Positions 36,797 to 50,980 of a stretch of 64,000 bases of DNA are shown here, piece after piece. The stretch is taken from assembly GCA_003342895.1 (NCBI GenBank), contig PTFA01000403.1, positions 436,537-500,536 of the forward strand, given 5' to 3'. How positions within the stretch are numbered: position 1 is the stretch's first letter; each line of letters begins with the position of its first letter. This stretch comes from Casuarius casuarius (taxonomy: Eukaryota; Chordata; Aves; Casuariiformes; Casuariidae). The notes under the pieces were generated by a model. It was given only the letters and a program-made list of their open reading frames with translations, was not told the origin of the DNA and made no database searches. Position numbers and translations under genes: made by a program.

Positions 36797-39700
36797 CTGG
36801 GGGAATGTGAGGTTTCAGTTAAAAACAGGAGTTTCTAAAGTGCACTCAGTTGACATGGATTAAAGATTCAGAAAGTTTATGGAAGAGGTATGGAAACAAG
36901 CACTTCCCCTCAATCTAAATAACTTATATAAAATTTAGAGATGTTAGATAAAGTCTTTTTCTTTTTTTTCCGATAGTGAACTCATTTTTTGATCTGCGAT
37001 TTTGACAGCCATGCCACACAGTGATCAATTCTGTACTCTGTGGTAGTAGAGAACTCTAGTTAAAGGAAGTTGCTTCAGGAGTTTTCCTTTGGGAAGGAAA
37101 ACATCTTTTGGATAGCTCAGAAATGATGAAGCAACAGCAGTATACTTGCACAAATTAACCAGTAAAGCAGACTTTGTATCTTCAATCATTTCCTATTTGC
37201 CCCTATTTACTGTGATAATACTGATCACAATCCAAAGCAAAGAGATATTTTAATGAACCTGGACCTGGATCACCACTAATTAACTTATACAAGGAAAAAT
37301 GAATCTGCAGGTTTTAAATAACAGTTTTTCAAGCAAGAATCTTACCTAAAATAGGTTTTTTTTCTTTTAAAAATAAGAGGTATTTGTGCTCTCAGAGAAA
37401 TATAGTAGTCCTTCTTCTCACCAATGGAATCAAACTCATTTTGATTTTCATCAACACTGCAAAGCAAGGCTACGTGGCACAGGAAGGAGGAAAAGCTAAG
37501 GTATTGCATACATATCTATCAGTGACTCCTTTTGGCCACAAAAATCTCTCCTAATGGGGAAAAGGAAACAGTTTTGATTGTCAGTTTCCTGGGGTCATTG
37601 ATGGCTACCATAATTTGTCAATCAAAGAATAGATAGATGAACAGGTTCATCCTTTATGGATTTGATATTCAGTTAATATCCAACCTTCTGAGAACAACAG
37701 TTTAACAACCACAGCAATGGATGTAAATGCAGTGTAACATGGATAAATCCCATGTTATCCTGGAGGAGGCATTGCTCTGGGCACAGCAATAAATAAAAAA
37801 CAAGGTCTTTTTCTATCTATACAAGAGGTGAAGCATGTTACAGAGCACGATCATCTACTAAAATCAAGACAGATGTACATCTGAACAGTCCTACACAACT
37901 GAAGACCATGATAACTCTAGAAACAAACTCACATGTTTAAGAAAACAGAATTGTAGGCACAATGCAGAATATTTCCTATTTGCAGGTTTACCTAGCGCTC
38001 TTAATTCTCCTCTATTCTTTTAGAATATAGCTGTATTGCGAATATCCCTGTTTCTTGACAAATCATTTTTCCTCAGGTTTTTCATTAAAATATATTAAAT
38101 AAAATCCACCAACACACGAAAGGTAAACAAGCCTCCAGAAATTTGGCTCCTGATGTCAGAACACTAGGAAAAAAAAAGTCAGAATAGTCAGTTTATCAGG
38201 CTGAATATACTCAGATTTCTGCTTTTTCTTATCTCTATGGCTTTATATTCACAGGCCACCGAACATATACTCCACAGACTCTTTGAAACTAAACGTCTAC
38301 TACACCATTGCTTGTAGTTGTGACACTTGCCTAAATTACCTTTGTAGATCCATTCAGATTCCTATCCTTTTCTCTTTAAACAATAATTCAGAAAATGGAA
38401 GAAATGGAATGATCTGAAGTATGAAATTCAGAAAAAGTATGAACAGAAATAAATTAATCTTTTTCAGTATTTGAATTTTTCAGAAATTAGAGGCCATGAA
38501 CCTTAGTCTTCCTCCTATTGGACAGTACACAGTTTTATGTCAGCTTAGCTACAGTCTGATAATGGGTAAAGCATATAACAGACATGACCTACTTCAGTTA
38601 AATTTGTTAATCAGGTATGATAGCCTCTATTGTTACTACAGGGACACATTATTGTTATTAGGTTAGCTAGCTCAAAACTCACAACAAAACAAAAGCAGTA
38701 TCCTTTTCTAAGATACAAATAGTGACATGGCCCTTGCCATCTTCTAACTCCTTGTAATACCCACTGGAATAATTTGAGAAGAAGCTTTCTATCCTTTTAT
38801 TCTTGCAATATGCTGAAGAAAGAAGGCCTATAAAATGGTAAAGATCCACCTTAAAACGTTAAATTTAGCCAAGGCAGTCTCGTGTCCATGGCACCAGGCC
38901 AACAGCTCAGTGGCCTGAATTATATTTATAGCTTTATCACTGATCTACTGCATAAATGAAGACACCACCTCACTTTGCTGCTTCTTTATTTGCTGGCTTT
39001 CACATCCTGTTACTATGAATCTCCCAGTGTTTACTGTGTTTCACAGATTTGCAGATAAAAAGGTCACATGATGCTTCCAAATCCCAGGTTTACCATTTTA
39101 AAGGTTGTTTTTAAGGTTGCAAAACACCCTGAAATTGTGAATGTTAAATGATCAAAAGCAGATAAGAAAAGATATCCAAAAGTATTTAAAATATCTCATG
39201 GTTTGTCAATGTCCTTTTACTTCACTGATATATTTTAAGTGCTTGAAATTAACAACTACTGAAATTTTAAGCTCTTCAAACCACAGCACGTATCTTGTTC
39301 TACTCAAATAGCATTTTTTCACAGTAGTGTTTTAATTGTAGTCAAGGCTTCCAGCGAGTTGTTTCTGGTAATTGAAAAAAGAGCTGCCTCCTACCAGGGC
39401 TAGTTTTTCATACAAAAACAGTGCATAAATGGCATTTACAATCTAGCTCATCCTCAAATTGTGTTCATCTGTAACTGACTGGAATCTAGACGTACCAAAA
39501 AGATAAAAAAGCACAATAACACATTTTATTTTGTTGTTGATCTACTTTAAAGTTAACAGATTTTTTTTTCAGTGTCTTTACAATGTTTATACAAGCATGG
39601 AATGTTCACAAGCAATCGTTCAGTTGATGTTCACCAACCGTTTTCTATATTTTCTGTTATTTTTAATCAACTCTCTGAAACTATTCATTAAAATTAAAAA

Positions 39701-41719
39701 TTAAAAATATTTTCAATTATGCCATGGATTTGATTGGCTTCTCTTCAAAGTTATTTAGTAATAATTAAGGCAGCCACAACAGCTGTTTACATTGGAAAAG
39801 GATAACTGCAGTTATTATTAATTCAATAAAACCTGATTGATAGAAACGAGTCTTTGGTCCCAAATGTGTTTTGGAAAAAGAACCTCACACTAACAGAGGC
39901 TAATACTGTAGAACTACACCTGACTATAAGCATGACTCAAATCTGAAATTTGTTTTCTCTAGTAATTAATGGTTCAGGTAATTCTACTCTTAAATCAGAG
40001 TAGGTAAGTAATGCTTGAAATTGGTAATACAGAATTGCAGCAGAACTGTGATAATCGTAAAACCAAGCTTTTTGTCTACACGAGTGTTAGTGCACTCACA
40101 GATAATCATTTCCATTGATTCTATGATGAATGGTATTATTTTGAAAACTATAAGCTCAAGGAACTGAGAAGTACTTAAAGCTTTTGTGCTTATCAGCACA
40201 CCAGTGTGTCAGATAAGTGCCTCCAATTTTCTGGCTTCCACTTGTCTCACTTTCCACCCTGGCCTTCCTAGAAAATTATCAATGAAAAGCCTTAATTATC
40301 CAACTCCTACAGCTGGCTGCTTTGAGCTTTAGAGTTGCTAATATGGGTCAGAAGCTAATATTCTGAATGTAGCATAGTCAAGGAAAAATTTGTGTGTTGT
40401 GTACTCCATTAGTGTATCTTCTTCAAACTTAGAAACATTTTGTTTATAGCAGGTAAACAGCAATAAAGTTCAAGAAATCACTATGGAGAGACATGAGCCC
40501 AAATAATTGATAAAGGTCATTATCTAAACCTCTTTGTATTAGAAAAGTAACATAAAGAAATTAGCATAGATTTCAGTCAAAGTTTTTATGAAGTCTGTCT
40601 CCTCAGCAAGAGCCAAGAAAAATTCTTTAACCCTCTTTGAATTGACGTTGACTCTCTTAAGATGGCAAGTTATATTCAGCCTCTAGTCTATACTTCTCCC
40701 ATTATTTGTATTAAAGTTCCCTATATATCACTGTTATAAAATAAACTAAACAGAATGGAGTGCATTTCCCTCCTCTCCTCCCTTCTAGAATGTTACTCAT
40801 TTCTTCCCTAGTCCCTCTCTTAACAGACTTACTGCTAATTCCACAAGCATCAGAACTAGAGCATATGTGTTCTTGGGACTTCTACTTTCCATATTCTTAT
40901 AAAGAGGTACATAGCTCATGGATATTCACACAAACAAAATAAATGGGTTTTGAACACACTGAAAGTACTTTTCTGGCTACAGTATTAACAATTATTCAGA
41001 AGACATGTTTTGTTATAATTACAGTCAAAGTATAGGAACAGTCAAGGAAAACAGTAGGTCAAAAAGACACTAAAAAGCCAAACACTGATAGCAGCAAAGA
41101 TAATCATTGTATCGATTATTTTATTTTGAGTAGATTTTAACAGTTGAAGACCTTTGCAACCTTGGAAACCTGATGAAATACATGATATAAACATTGAGTG
41201 ATACTTACATCAAAGTGTCTGGTGAGGGAAAGAGATTTTACATAGTTACTGAAGGAATGTCTCACTTACATATCATCAGTGTTGAACTGTTGGCAAGTAG
41301 AGAGTATTGGGGGAGTTTATTTTGGAAAGGCAGGAGGAGTCTTTCCTATCTCTTTTTATTCTAAGCAAGAAATTGCTAACCTGTATTTTAACAATCTTAC
41401 CTCTTTCTTTATTCTATTGCATTTGAGGAGAATCAATACACTGCCTTCTATTGACATTGAAAAGTAGGCAAGGAGAAGGACAGTAAACATCCATTTTACC
41501 TTCATCATAAAGGAACACTTCAGTTGCAACACAACTGAATATGTTGTACAAGTCTCTTCACAGTCTCAGGGAAGGCCCAGACTGAAATAATGTCACAAGG
41601 GGAGCAAAGATCAAACATGGCAACAGTTTAATATCTGCTATGTCCTCTGCTGGGCAAATGTACGCTGCCCTGGCAGGAGAATGAAATTTTATGATCTAGT
41701 AATGGGCCTTCTCCACCTT
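36797..41719. other. Anonymous AT-rich DNA
   Basis: No recognised gene. The stretch 39580-39860 holds TAATTA-type words together with ACAGCTGTTTAC, an E-box followed by a forkhead-like word, which is suggestive of an enhancer but untested. A plus-strand TAG|GTAAGT donor ends at 40003 and a minus-strand AGAG|GTAAGA donor ends at 41401. No convincing exon can be built from either. Confidence 0.6.
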
Positions 41720-41835
41720 CTCCACCTCTAATTACTACCTCACAGGGGCACTGTGAAGATTATTTAGTTAATGTTTGCACAGCTCTCTGACCATGTAAAG
41801 TACTGTTGAAGTGCTAAGCATTACTATTATCATCC
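41720..41835 (+). mobile_element. MIR-like ancient SINE, 3' part
   Basis: The order TACCTCACAGGGGCACTGTG, AAGATTATTTAGTTAATGTTTG, CATGTAAAGTACTGTTGAAGTGC and TATTATCAT follows the 3' half of amniote MIR-type CORE-SINEs. Those read ACCTCACAGGGGTGTTGTGAGGATTAATTAGTTAATGTTTG, then TAAAGCGCTTTGA, then a GTGCTAT-(TTA)n tail. The tRNA-like head is absent or unreadable. This is the best SINE match in the window. Such elements are old and shared widely among amniotes, and some copies have become regulatory DNA. Confidence 0.75.
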
Positions 41836-42681
41836 AGTTATATAATCAATCCAAATTTGAGTAGCATTAAAATAAGTTCCAGTTCCAATTATGCTACTGA
41901 AACTGCAAAGGGACTGCATATCCAGAAGTTCCTTACAATATCCAGCACTGTTGCAATACCTTTGAGAATCCTTATTATCACAGTGACTTTCCCTAGAATC
42001 CTTCATTAAACAAGTATTTACTTGAGGCAGACTGTGAATTTTAGGTATATACCTATATGGGCACAATGCAGACCTGTATAGTTCTGAAAGGCAGGTGATG
42101 AACCCTAGAATACCAGGTATGAATTCACTTCAGGGCCCACAGTACCAAGGCATACATGCGTCATGAACATAAAGGGCCAGGTCAGTTGATCTCCTGTTTA
42201 GATCAGTAAAGAATTAACCAAAGGCTATCCTGCCTGCTTGTTCCAAGTCTTGAAATTCTCATGGGATCCTCAGGGCAGAGTTCGATGGTGGACGGGGCTT
42301 GTCTCTATTATGCAATTTAAACTGTATTCAGGTCACAGATAAGGGGTTATAATGCTGTTCTCACCATTAGTTCTGCAAGATCAGCAAGAAAAAAAATGAG
42401 CAAAGAAATTAAAACTCTTCTGTGCAGTGCTGGACTCCAGCATCACTTGGCTGGCAAGAGTCTGCAGGCAAACAAGTGGAGAGGAGTACACTTTCTAACC
42501 CTTGAATTCTGGACTCTGAGATCACCTGTGGTACTGATAGCTCCTGTGCGAGTGATATCTCCTGTGCCAAGTAGTAAAAAGGACTAAAATGATTGTGCAG
42601 ATACTATTTGTGAAGCTAGACCCAGAGTCTGATTGTGGGTGTAACAGCAGCAGGTTCAGCAGGCCTGGCTGCTTGTGCTTG

Positions 42682-42699
42682 AGACCAAAGTCTTGGTCT
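42682..42699. repeat. Short hairpin AGACCAA / TTGGTCT
   Basis: Perfect 7-bp arms with a 4-base loop, extendable to 11 bp with one mismatch (CTTGAGACCAA against TTGGTCTAAG). It is too short for a microRNA precursor as it stands. Confidence 0.8.
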
Positions 42700-43113
42700 A
42701 AGTTCAAGAAGCAACAAGAAATGACCATGCATAAGATGTCTGGGATCAGACTGAAAACCAGAGAAGTCACCCGAAGCAGCTAGTATCACTACAGCTAAGG
42801 ATTAGGGTACAAACCCTCCTACATCAGCCTCAGGAAAAAGCAAAAAACAAAAACAAAGAAACTAAGAAAGCAAAACCCACCAAACCAGCCATATCAGTAC
42901 AAACTCCTCTCCAACACAGGAGTAACAGCACCAGGAGAAAGGATTTTTCCCACTCTCTTGACAACATTGACACAGCATAGAATCACAAACTCTTTCAATC
43001 TGCCCCTTTCCTAGTTTAGGAGGTTTTCATGTACTCAAAAAAATCATTTGCCTGACTAAAGATCAGGACAGGATTTCTCTCCATGTTCATTTGGAAGACT
43101 GGAAGACTGTTAG

Positions 43114-43133
43114 CTTTCTTTCTTTCTTTCTTT
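43114..43133. repeat. (CTTT)5 tetranucleotide microsatellite
   Basis: Five perfect CTTT units. This is a simple, probably polymorphic array. Confidence 0.95.
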
Positions 43134-46100
43134 GTACTTTAGTTTGTGATTCACTTCCTAGGATTATTATCCAGGAGTGTTACCCAACAGATTTCCTGAC
43201 TCTGCAATGAATTAGGACTTTGGATGCTGGTCTTGATTTCTACTCATTTTCCTTGGGTGTGCATAGCTGTAGGTTGTGCCCTTTACTAAAGGGTTTACAT
43301 TCATTACAGGGTCCTGAGAACATAAATGTGGTACATATTCCACAAATTCTTCAGAAGTGCCCACTACATGACACCGCAGGAACTCAGGTGGGATTTTTCA
43401 GTCCTGTGCTTGCAGTATCACTGTTAAAAAGCAAGCTAGTGAACTATGTCTTCCTTCCAGCCACTATTTGCTGCATTCCTTTAACAATCCCTTTCCGTTA
43501 TAGACACCACTTTTCACAGCTCTTTAAACCTTCTCCCATAAAAGATTTAAAAAGAAAAGAAGATAGGAAAATAAATATTCCAGTCATTGTATCACTGCTT
43601 GACTTGTATATTGCACAGCCTTCTCTTACACACGCAAATAGTATCCTGCTCTATTTAGTTTTCAAGCACAGTTTCAAAGTCAGTAACCACCTCAAAGTCA
43701 GTAACAAATACAAATACAACAGTTCCACAAGCACTTCTTTACACACTCCCTTACCGACATCAGAGAAGGGAAACGTGATTTGGGTTATGACCAGCTGTAA
43801 CAGCTGAAATGAGAGAGCAACTCTGTTAGAGCATCCCTCAGCTGCCCATGACAAGATTTCATGAACCATCATAAGGCTCTATTTCATTCTTTTAGAGATT
43901 TTAAAGCCTTGTTTGTATCTAAAGGAGTCTTAGACTGCTCAATCATATTTTAATACATTAAAATCTCAATTTATTAAATTGATACAGGATCAAACTGCTA
44001 GCCAAATATACAACCCTAGCAATCCTTTGAAGACAGTGGAAGTGCAAAGACAAAAATAGGTGCATTATAGAGCAAGGATTATTTTTTCATCACAGAAATA
44101 TGATTCTCCAAAATGCAACTCTTCAAGAGTACAAAACACTACAACTTATTATATAACAGCTCCAAAAAGCAATACCATATAATGATGTGTCTAACAGAGA
44201 AATTTGACTGTGAACAGAATCCCAGGGCATCTGTGTACCGATGTACAGATACATACATCCTCAAAATATAATCGTGTTCAGTGGAAGAATTACCATTAAG
44301 AACTGAGTCCCAATCATGAGGCTCTATAAACACTGGGACACCTTGTCAGTGAAAGAAACAAAGACAGAAACCTTTCAGAACTGATCTAAATCATTTTGAC
44401 AGACAGGAGTGTGGTTTTCTTTTATTTCTATATTACTACCTGTAAGCCTACCAGCCATGTGATTAAAATACAAATGGCAGTAACTGACATTAAAAAAAAA
44501 AGACTTTCAGTTTCTAAGATGTGAAGATTCTTGCACTCTTAAACTTACTGCAGTGCTTTTCACCCCCAGAGAAATACAAGAAATAGTATCGATGCTCCTT
44601 CAACAAGCTAAGTGCTGGCTCAGAAACTGATAATGCAGAGCACTATTGTGGAAAAGCTATCTTACAGTATCCACATTCCGAATCTTCTGTAAGTTTCTAG
44701 CAAGCACCCCGCAGCATGGATTGTTAGAGAATTTCTATTGCAGTATGGCAGTTTGAGTACTTGATGAAACGCTGGACATGCACTGGCCCTTACTGTAATT
44801 TTATTTATACTTACTTTATAAAAAAGCTAGCTTCATTTTAACGCTAGAACTCCTTTTCCAAAGCTCTCTTTTTATTAGTGTGACAACAAGCTTAACTTTA
44901 TAATTTAATGAATGGGGTATGTGGGTTTGAAATTAGCCATTCTGATTCAAACTGCTTGGAATCAGTTTATGTAGCTATCTGAAAAGAACAGGCTAAAGAG
45001 CAGTGCAGTTGAAGAAACTAGCAGAATGTTAGAAATTAGTAAAAAAGGAAAGAACAAATCCTAAAATCATCACTGTGGTACTGTATAAATCCATGGTGTG
45101 CCCACACATGAAATTAACCAGCAGTTCTGTAGCTCCCAAACTTACTGCCTCTTGAAAAATGCATAGTAGAAATAGAAAAGGTTCAGAAGAGACAGAGAGT
45201 TGTAGGAGAGGCTTCCATACAGTGAAGAAATACACTCAGAATCTTGAGCCTAGGAAGAGGTGACGGAGGGTAAGATGAAGATAAGTAAAATCATGAATTG
45301 CACAGAGAAGCTGGAAAGAGAAAAATTATTTACTATTTTTTATAACAAGAAGGCTAGAGGAAACTCATCTGTCAGCAAGTTTAAAATACCCTGAATTACA
45401 ATGGTGCAAGTCTGATTTGAACTAAGACCAGTCTAGGGCAAAAACCAACTAATCAACCCAAAACCTGAAGGAAGATCTACATAATTTCACATTGAAAAAA
45501 TACTCTATCAAAGTATGGAATGGATGGCAGGTGTGTACAATATCAAGTAATCTTTAATAGAGTCTTTGAGTTGCTCTATCTCTAGCATCATAATTTAATT
45601 ACTGGATGTGGGAAGCAGACATATTTTACATGCTCATATAGCTTATCAGAATACTCAGTATGTTATTTTCTGTCTAAACAAAAAAACAACTCTGTGAAGA
45701 ACATATTATAAAAATTCATTGTCTAATTCATTTATTACATATGTTTCATTTGTAACTGATTACGATTTCCATGTTAAAACAATCTGTGACTCTTCCTATA
45801 TGTGTAAACGGTTTATGGTGTGGACTCTTCATGGTGTTGACTGCTATTATTATTCTCTATAGTTTTAAAATTATCCTAGAAACAATGTTTCAAGGTGCTG
45901 ATGCAACTATTTGTTAGTAGTCCAAAACATTGTTTTCAGGAGAATTTAAAATGTATTCATCTGCATTTTGTCTCAATCATATTTTCACCATATTTTGGGG
46001 AATATGGAAATGCAAATGTTGTATTTATCTGTAAGGCAATCAGACTGTTCACTTATGTCAAGCTTTAAAATACATACACTTAACAATAAATAAACTTAAA

Positions 46101-48244
46101 TTGTTTTTAGAAGTTATCTGAAACACTTGAACAGTCTTGAAAAAAATCAAAATACAACATTTCAATAATTTCAAATAAGATTCAGATCAGGAAAGTCATT
46201 TGAGTAGCACTTTCCTGCCAATAATTTCAATTCAAATGAATGAACTTTTTTCCAGTAAGACATATTCAATCAGAAAATGTCTGGTAGTATGCCTGCTGCT
46301 AGCGTCACTGCCTGTTAGGATAATACCTGCACACCTAACTGGAAGGTTTGCTGCAGACATACCTCTTCCATAAAGAAAAAAAGAATGCTATTTTCTGTTT
46401 TTTCCTTTAAATTAACCTCTATGATAGCTTTAATGTTCTGTAAGCTTTAAAAAGTTAATCTTTGACATGATTAAAAATAGGAGGCACCACTGTTCTGCAA
46501 CTTTCACTTTTACTAAAACACAATTATACACATTAATTTAAATATGCAATAAGCTGATTAGACAATCAAACATAATTATTTCTGTGATGGCACTAGGTGC
46601 ACTACATCATATGCCAAGAGCATATTATCTTAATGTCACTTCCGTTGAAGAAGAATGCAGGATGTACTGAAGCTCCTACTTCCTGATATATATTTCTGTA
46701 ATATTTCAGTATTTAGTTTCAAATCTTTTTATTTCAGTTTCTGCATGCACATGTTCATGTATCTGTTTTAGTTTGGTTTGGTTTTGGGAAGAGATGAACT
46801 TTGTCCTGGTTTGGTTTGTTTACTTTGTTTTAATTTTAGTCTTTTAAAAACATGGGGATATGTCATTTTCTTGTACAACCCTCTATAATGTAATGCAAAT
46901 TTCTGTAAGAAAAGGCATAATTTCTCAGTGATTCTTATTTCAAAATAAATGTATTATTCATAAACACTTCCCCTATTCTTTACACCATGTGAAATTTAGG
47001 TTAAAAATGAGGTAATAATTTGGAGCCGACTTTCAGCCTGGATATTTGGAACTGAAACCTAAGGTTCTGTGGTTTTATTTAGCACAGATGGTTCCTCTCC
47101 TTCAGATTTTCTGAACAATTGTTTTGCTGTCAATGGTCAATACTTACTATGTTCCTTGATTTCTGGAAATACGTTCCATTCCCTCTCCATTGTTAGTAGA
47201 ACTCAGCTTGTTTGTATGTAGGCCTTTGGACCTTTACTAGAAAGGTGATATGCCCCTCTACTGAGCATAGTAACCAGATTCTTCCTAAAGCAAGTCAGAA
47301 CTATCTTCAGTTTTATCTGAATGACTTCAATTTATACAAAACAGCAAAATTCCTAAGATAATTCTAGAAGCTCAAATATTTCTGGCTTTTCAAGTTCAGA
47401 GAATCTACTTTGGATAGCTTTTTAGAGGTTAGAAGCATTTGTGAATGAAAATGGTATTTCTGTTCTGAAGCGTCATCTAGGCAAACAAGGAGATTTTGCA
47501 TATCTAAAATGGTTGTTCTGACTTGTCTGACAGCTTATGGATCATTTTCTGGCTATTTTTTGTTCCTTTGTTCAAATTTGTTCTGTGATTTGTGGTCCTA
47601 TATCATCACCTGTTAACATGGTTCAGCATCAGTTTTGTCACGTCTCATGACAAGTGAGTTCCTCAAAAAAGGAACATTTAACACAGGTACCATAAGGGCA
47701 AATTCAACCCCTTAAAGACTGTTCTCTTGATAAAAAGAAGATCTAGCATAGGAAAACAGCTTATTTTCCTGATGGAAGCTCTTTCCCTCTATGCAAACAG
47801 TTTTAAATTCTCTTTTGTTAATAAAGTAACATCTTACAAATCAGGAAAAACATTTTCATTTACAAAATTTAAAACACTTAACTGTCTCTTAAATTCAAAT
47901 TAATGAATGAGATTTCTCCTGCAAAGCATGTTTTAGCCTGTTTTGTCCATTCCTCGAGAAATTTTGAACCTGCCAGCCAATTTCAACCTAATGTTTTACC
48001 CAAATATGAATCTGTCTAGAAGAGACACAGCAGGTTTTCAGCACAAGAAAGCCTGCAGCACGGGCTTGCTTCTTACTACAAATCAGAAACCCCACTTAGG
48101 TGGTGGTGTGAATGTCTCAGCTGTGGGAAAGGCTTGATCAGAGCTCATACCTTATCAGGCACTGAAAAATGCAAATACATTTTTTATTTTATACTCTCTC
48201 AGCTGACCTCTTGACCTCCAGATAACCCAGTCATCCCTTCCTGA

Positions 48245-48547
48245 GTCACTAGAGGAACTATAAGGTTCTCGAGACAGAAAATCTCGGGATACCTCCCCTC
48301 CCCCCCAGGCACCTTAGATAGCCTAGGTATGTGCTCAATCTTTAACAGGCCAAACCAGGCCTTTTGTTCTCAAAAACAGCACGTACAAAGGGTCTTTGTC
48401 TTTGCACTGTCTTTGGCCACTGAAGATGAATTAGAAGAGGCTCTTCCTTCCCTGCTGAGCCAGCTCAATGACAGTAAGCAAAACGAGAGGCACTCAAGAC
48501 TATGTGAGTTAGGGCTATATTATTTAGCCCACGTTTCTACTGACTAG
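48245..48547 (+). other. Candidate exon with open frame, unidentified
   Basis: An open frame runs 101 codons from 48245 to a stop at 48545-48547, with an ATG at 48329 giving 72 residues. A strong acceptor, ACCTCCCCTCCCCCCCAG, ends at 48308, and ATGACA followed by GTAAGC near 48474 could be a donor. The frame stays open across this 165-bp interval. The middle, SLATEDELEEALPSLLSQLND, is acidic with regularly spaced leucines, as in an amphipathic helix. I do not recognise the protein. The leading GGGATACCTCCCC context and higher GC content set it apart slightly. It may equally be chance. Confidence 0.2.
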
Positions 48548-50061
48548 AGGGGAATCTTATGTTCCGTCACACATAACAAGTCCAATCTCCAGATGAGATA
48601 GCTTTAATTTCAATTCACTTGCAGACCCTAAACCTCAAGATAAACAATCAAAAAAGTTGAGTATTATTCAAAACACACTTCTAAGTCTCCTTGCATGTCA
48701 TCCTGAAACATGCAGGAACATCTCTCTGTACTTTGTGTATTTTGTGTGTACAAGAACCCAAATACAGTTCAGGCCAAGGTTTCTGACCAATTTGTTCTTT
48801 GCCTTCCTTCTCAAATCTATTTTCCTATCTCCTGACATATTCTCATGTTGGAACTACAGTTCATGGTATCAGTCAATAGTACTGGCAAGCTGAGTGCTTC
48901 GAGGCAATGTAAATCCAGATAAATCCAGCTTTGTTCCAGGGCAGAGGTTAGGAATAAACTGGAACAGATGTTTGAGTGGAGACACAACAAAATGGAGAAA
49001 AGAACAATGTTGGGCCCAGTAAAATTTACCAACTCCATTAGGTTAAGTCCAGTGCCACGTTTTCTCCGGTCTATAGTTGCCCCCAGCTCTACCAAATTCT
49101 GATGAAAAACACTGATTTAAGGAGTGACATTTGTCAGTTGTTTATTTCCTTTCTGCTTTTATTAGGATTCTTGCTTTCTGATTTAGGAATCTCCGTCGTG
49201 TTTTTTCATAGCCACTAAAAAAAGGTTTCTGACCATTTTTCACAGGCTGTCCAGCTAAAATTGGGTCTGATTCCAAATTTTACATTTTGATCTCTTTCAA
49301 ATGTATTTAAAAAGAATGCTGCTGCTGTGATTATACTAAAAACATTTCTCCATGCCCGTCTCAACCAATTCAGATAATTTTGCCAAGATTTCCCATTTTC
49401 ATCTTGTTTTAATGTTAATGAACCTATCTTATCCTTAGAGAATTCATCCTCTAACAGATTGAAAGACATCACAGTCATCCCTCATCCGAAATATTTCAGG
49501 AACTTATCAAGTACTCTGAAGTCACACTGAATAGATCGATGGGTCAAGAAGAAATTCTTGTGAACAAAATGACACATTTAATACTTACGTGCATTTTATG
49601 TTTAGCAAAACATTTATAGACAGTGAAAAAAGCCATCTAAATATATTATTCTCACAACACTATTTTAAGAACAGTTTTCAAGTGTTTTGCAAGCTGTTCA
49701 AATAACATTTTTATCATAACTACGGTATATTAACTTTTTATGGATTCTGGAATGTCCCTTTACATCTCTACTTTTCAAAGATTCTTTCATATACTTTTGT
49801 ACATTGTGGTCACTACGCAGAGTGGCAAGAAAGTATGCATTTAAGCTAACTGGTCTAGTGATCTAAACATGTGTAAAATAGACCTGAAGTACTATATGAT
49901 TACTCTGATTCAGGAGGTCATTTGAGGTAGGAAAGTGAGATTTCTTTTCCAAAGACAAAGAAACAAAGCCTCAGATATGTATTTGAAGAATTCTAGTCAA
50001 ACTGCTATTTGTCAAATGTTTTTAAACCATCTAAGGCTGTCTCTCTATGGCTTTAAGATAA

Positions 50062-50081
50062 ATATATATACGTATATATAT
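50062..50081. repeat. 20-bp perfect AT palindrome
   Basis: ATATATATAC is followed by its exact reverse complement GTATATATAT, centred on a CpG. It can form a cruciform and is a typical site of length variation. Confidence 0.95.
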
Positions 50082-50980
50082 GTGGCTATATAAAAAACTG
50101 CAACATAAATTAGACATTCATGCCTAAGTCAACTTAATTGACAGCAACAGCTACATGTGCAACTGTATGTCTTCATGAAGTACTAATAAGAAGTTCTCTC
50201 CCCTAAAAATCAACCAAACTGTGCTTTTCATAAACAGCTCATTAGTGATTTGCAGTTTGTCTGTCCCAGTGTTTAGCCCACACTATCATGAATATTAATT
50301 TTTTTTTGCCTTTGTGGCAAAAACAGCTTCACACTTTCTGCCTGTATCTCAAAAATGAAGTGCCTGTCTTTCAATTTCAAGGCTATTATTGACTAAAGTT
50401 AAAATACTGATAACACCTTTAAAACTTAAATTCTTTCCCAGGCATACTTGAAAAAAACACTCTATCAGAAGCTTTTCTCACAGTATGTATTAAGTCAATG
50501 GCTGGAATGATATAGCTCCACCCACATACTTTCTGAGAAAGCAAAGCAGAGCTCCTTGGAGGTTGTTGTATTCTTTGAATCCTCTAAAGCATTACAGTTA
50601 TTGCTTCTTTCTGAAATTTTAGAGATCTTTTTCGGAAAATCAAAAAGCAAAACACAGCTCCTCCTCAAATCCCTAGCAGTTTATGTCAAGAGAAATGGTG
50701 CCAAATGCTGACTCTCCTCTTTTGATACAGTTCTGAGTTGTTTATTTATTTAAGGGAAATGTGGAAGGAGAGAAACTAACTGCAAAAAAGAAATGAAAGA
50801 AGAAAAAATATTGTCTAAAATGAGAATTTTCTTCTTTTTAAGCAGCTCAGATTCAGGACAGGAAGTTTTATTTCTAGACACTAACCCATCCCAGGTGGAT
50901 GTTACACAGTCAAGGGGCCACAATCATACTGTGGTGATGTAGAAGCATGCACCACTTCAGGTGATGCTTACGAGGTGGCT

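Larger units (their letters stand above)
41836..48244. other. Anonymous AT-rich DNA
   Basis: No recognised gene. It includes the CTTT array at 43114-43133, a hairpin AGACCAA-AGTC-TTGGTCT at 42682-42699 and a GTTTG repeat at 46771-46785. The longest open frame of the window (43211-43807, plus strand) begins without ATG and contains only one late methionine, so I do not call it a gene. Confidence 0.6.

Noticed and set aside
43211..43807. Longest open frame in the window (about 195 codons, plus strand)
   Set aside because: It starts at TTG, has no ATG until a few codons before its stop, has no splice signals of note and reads like no known protein. It is probably a chance run.
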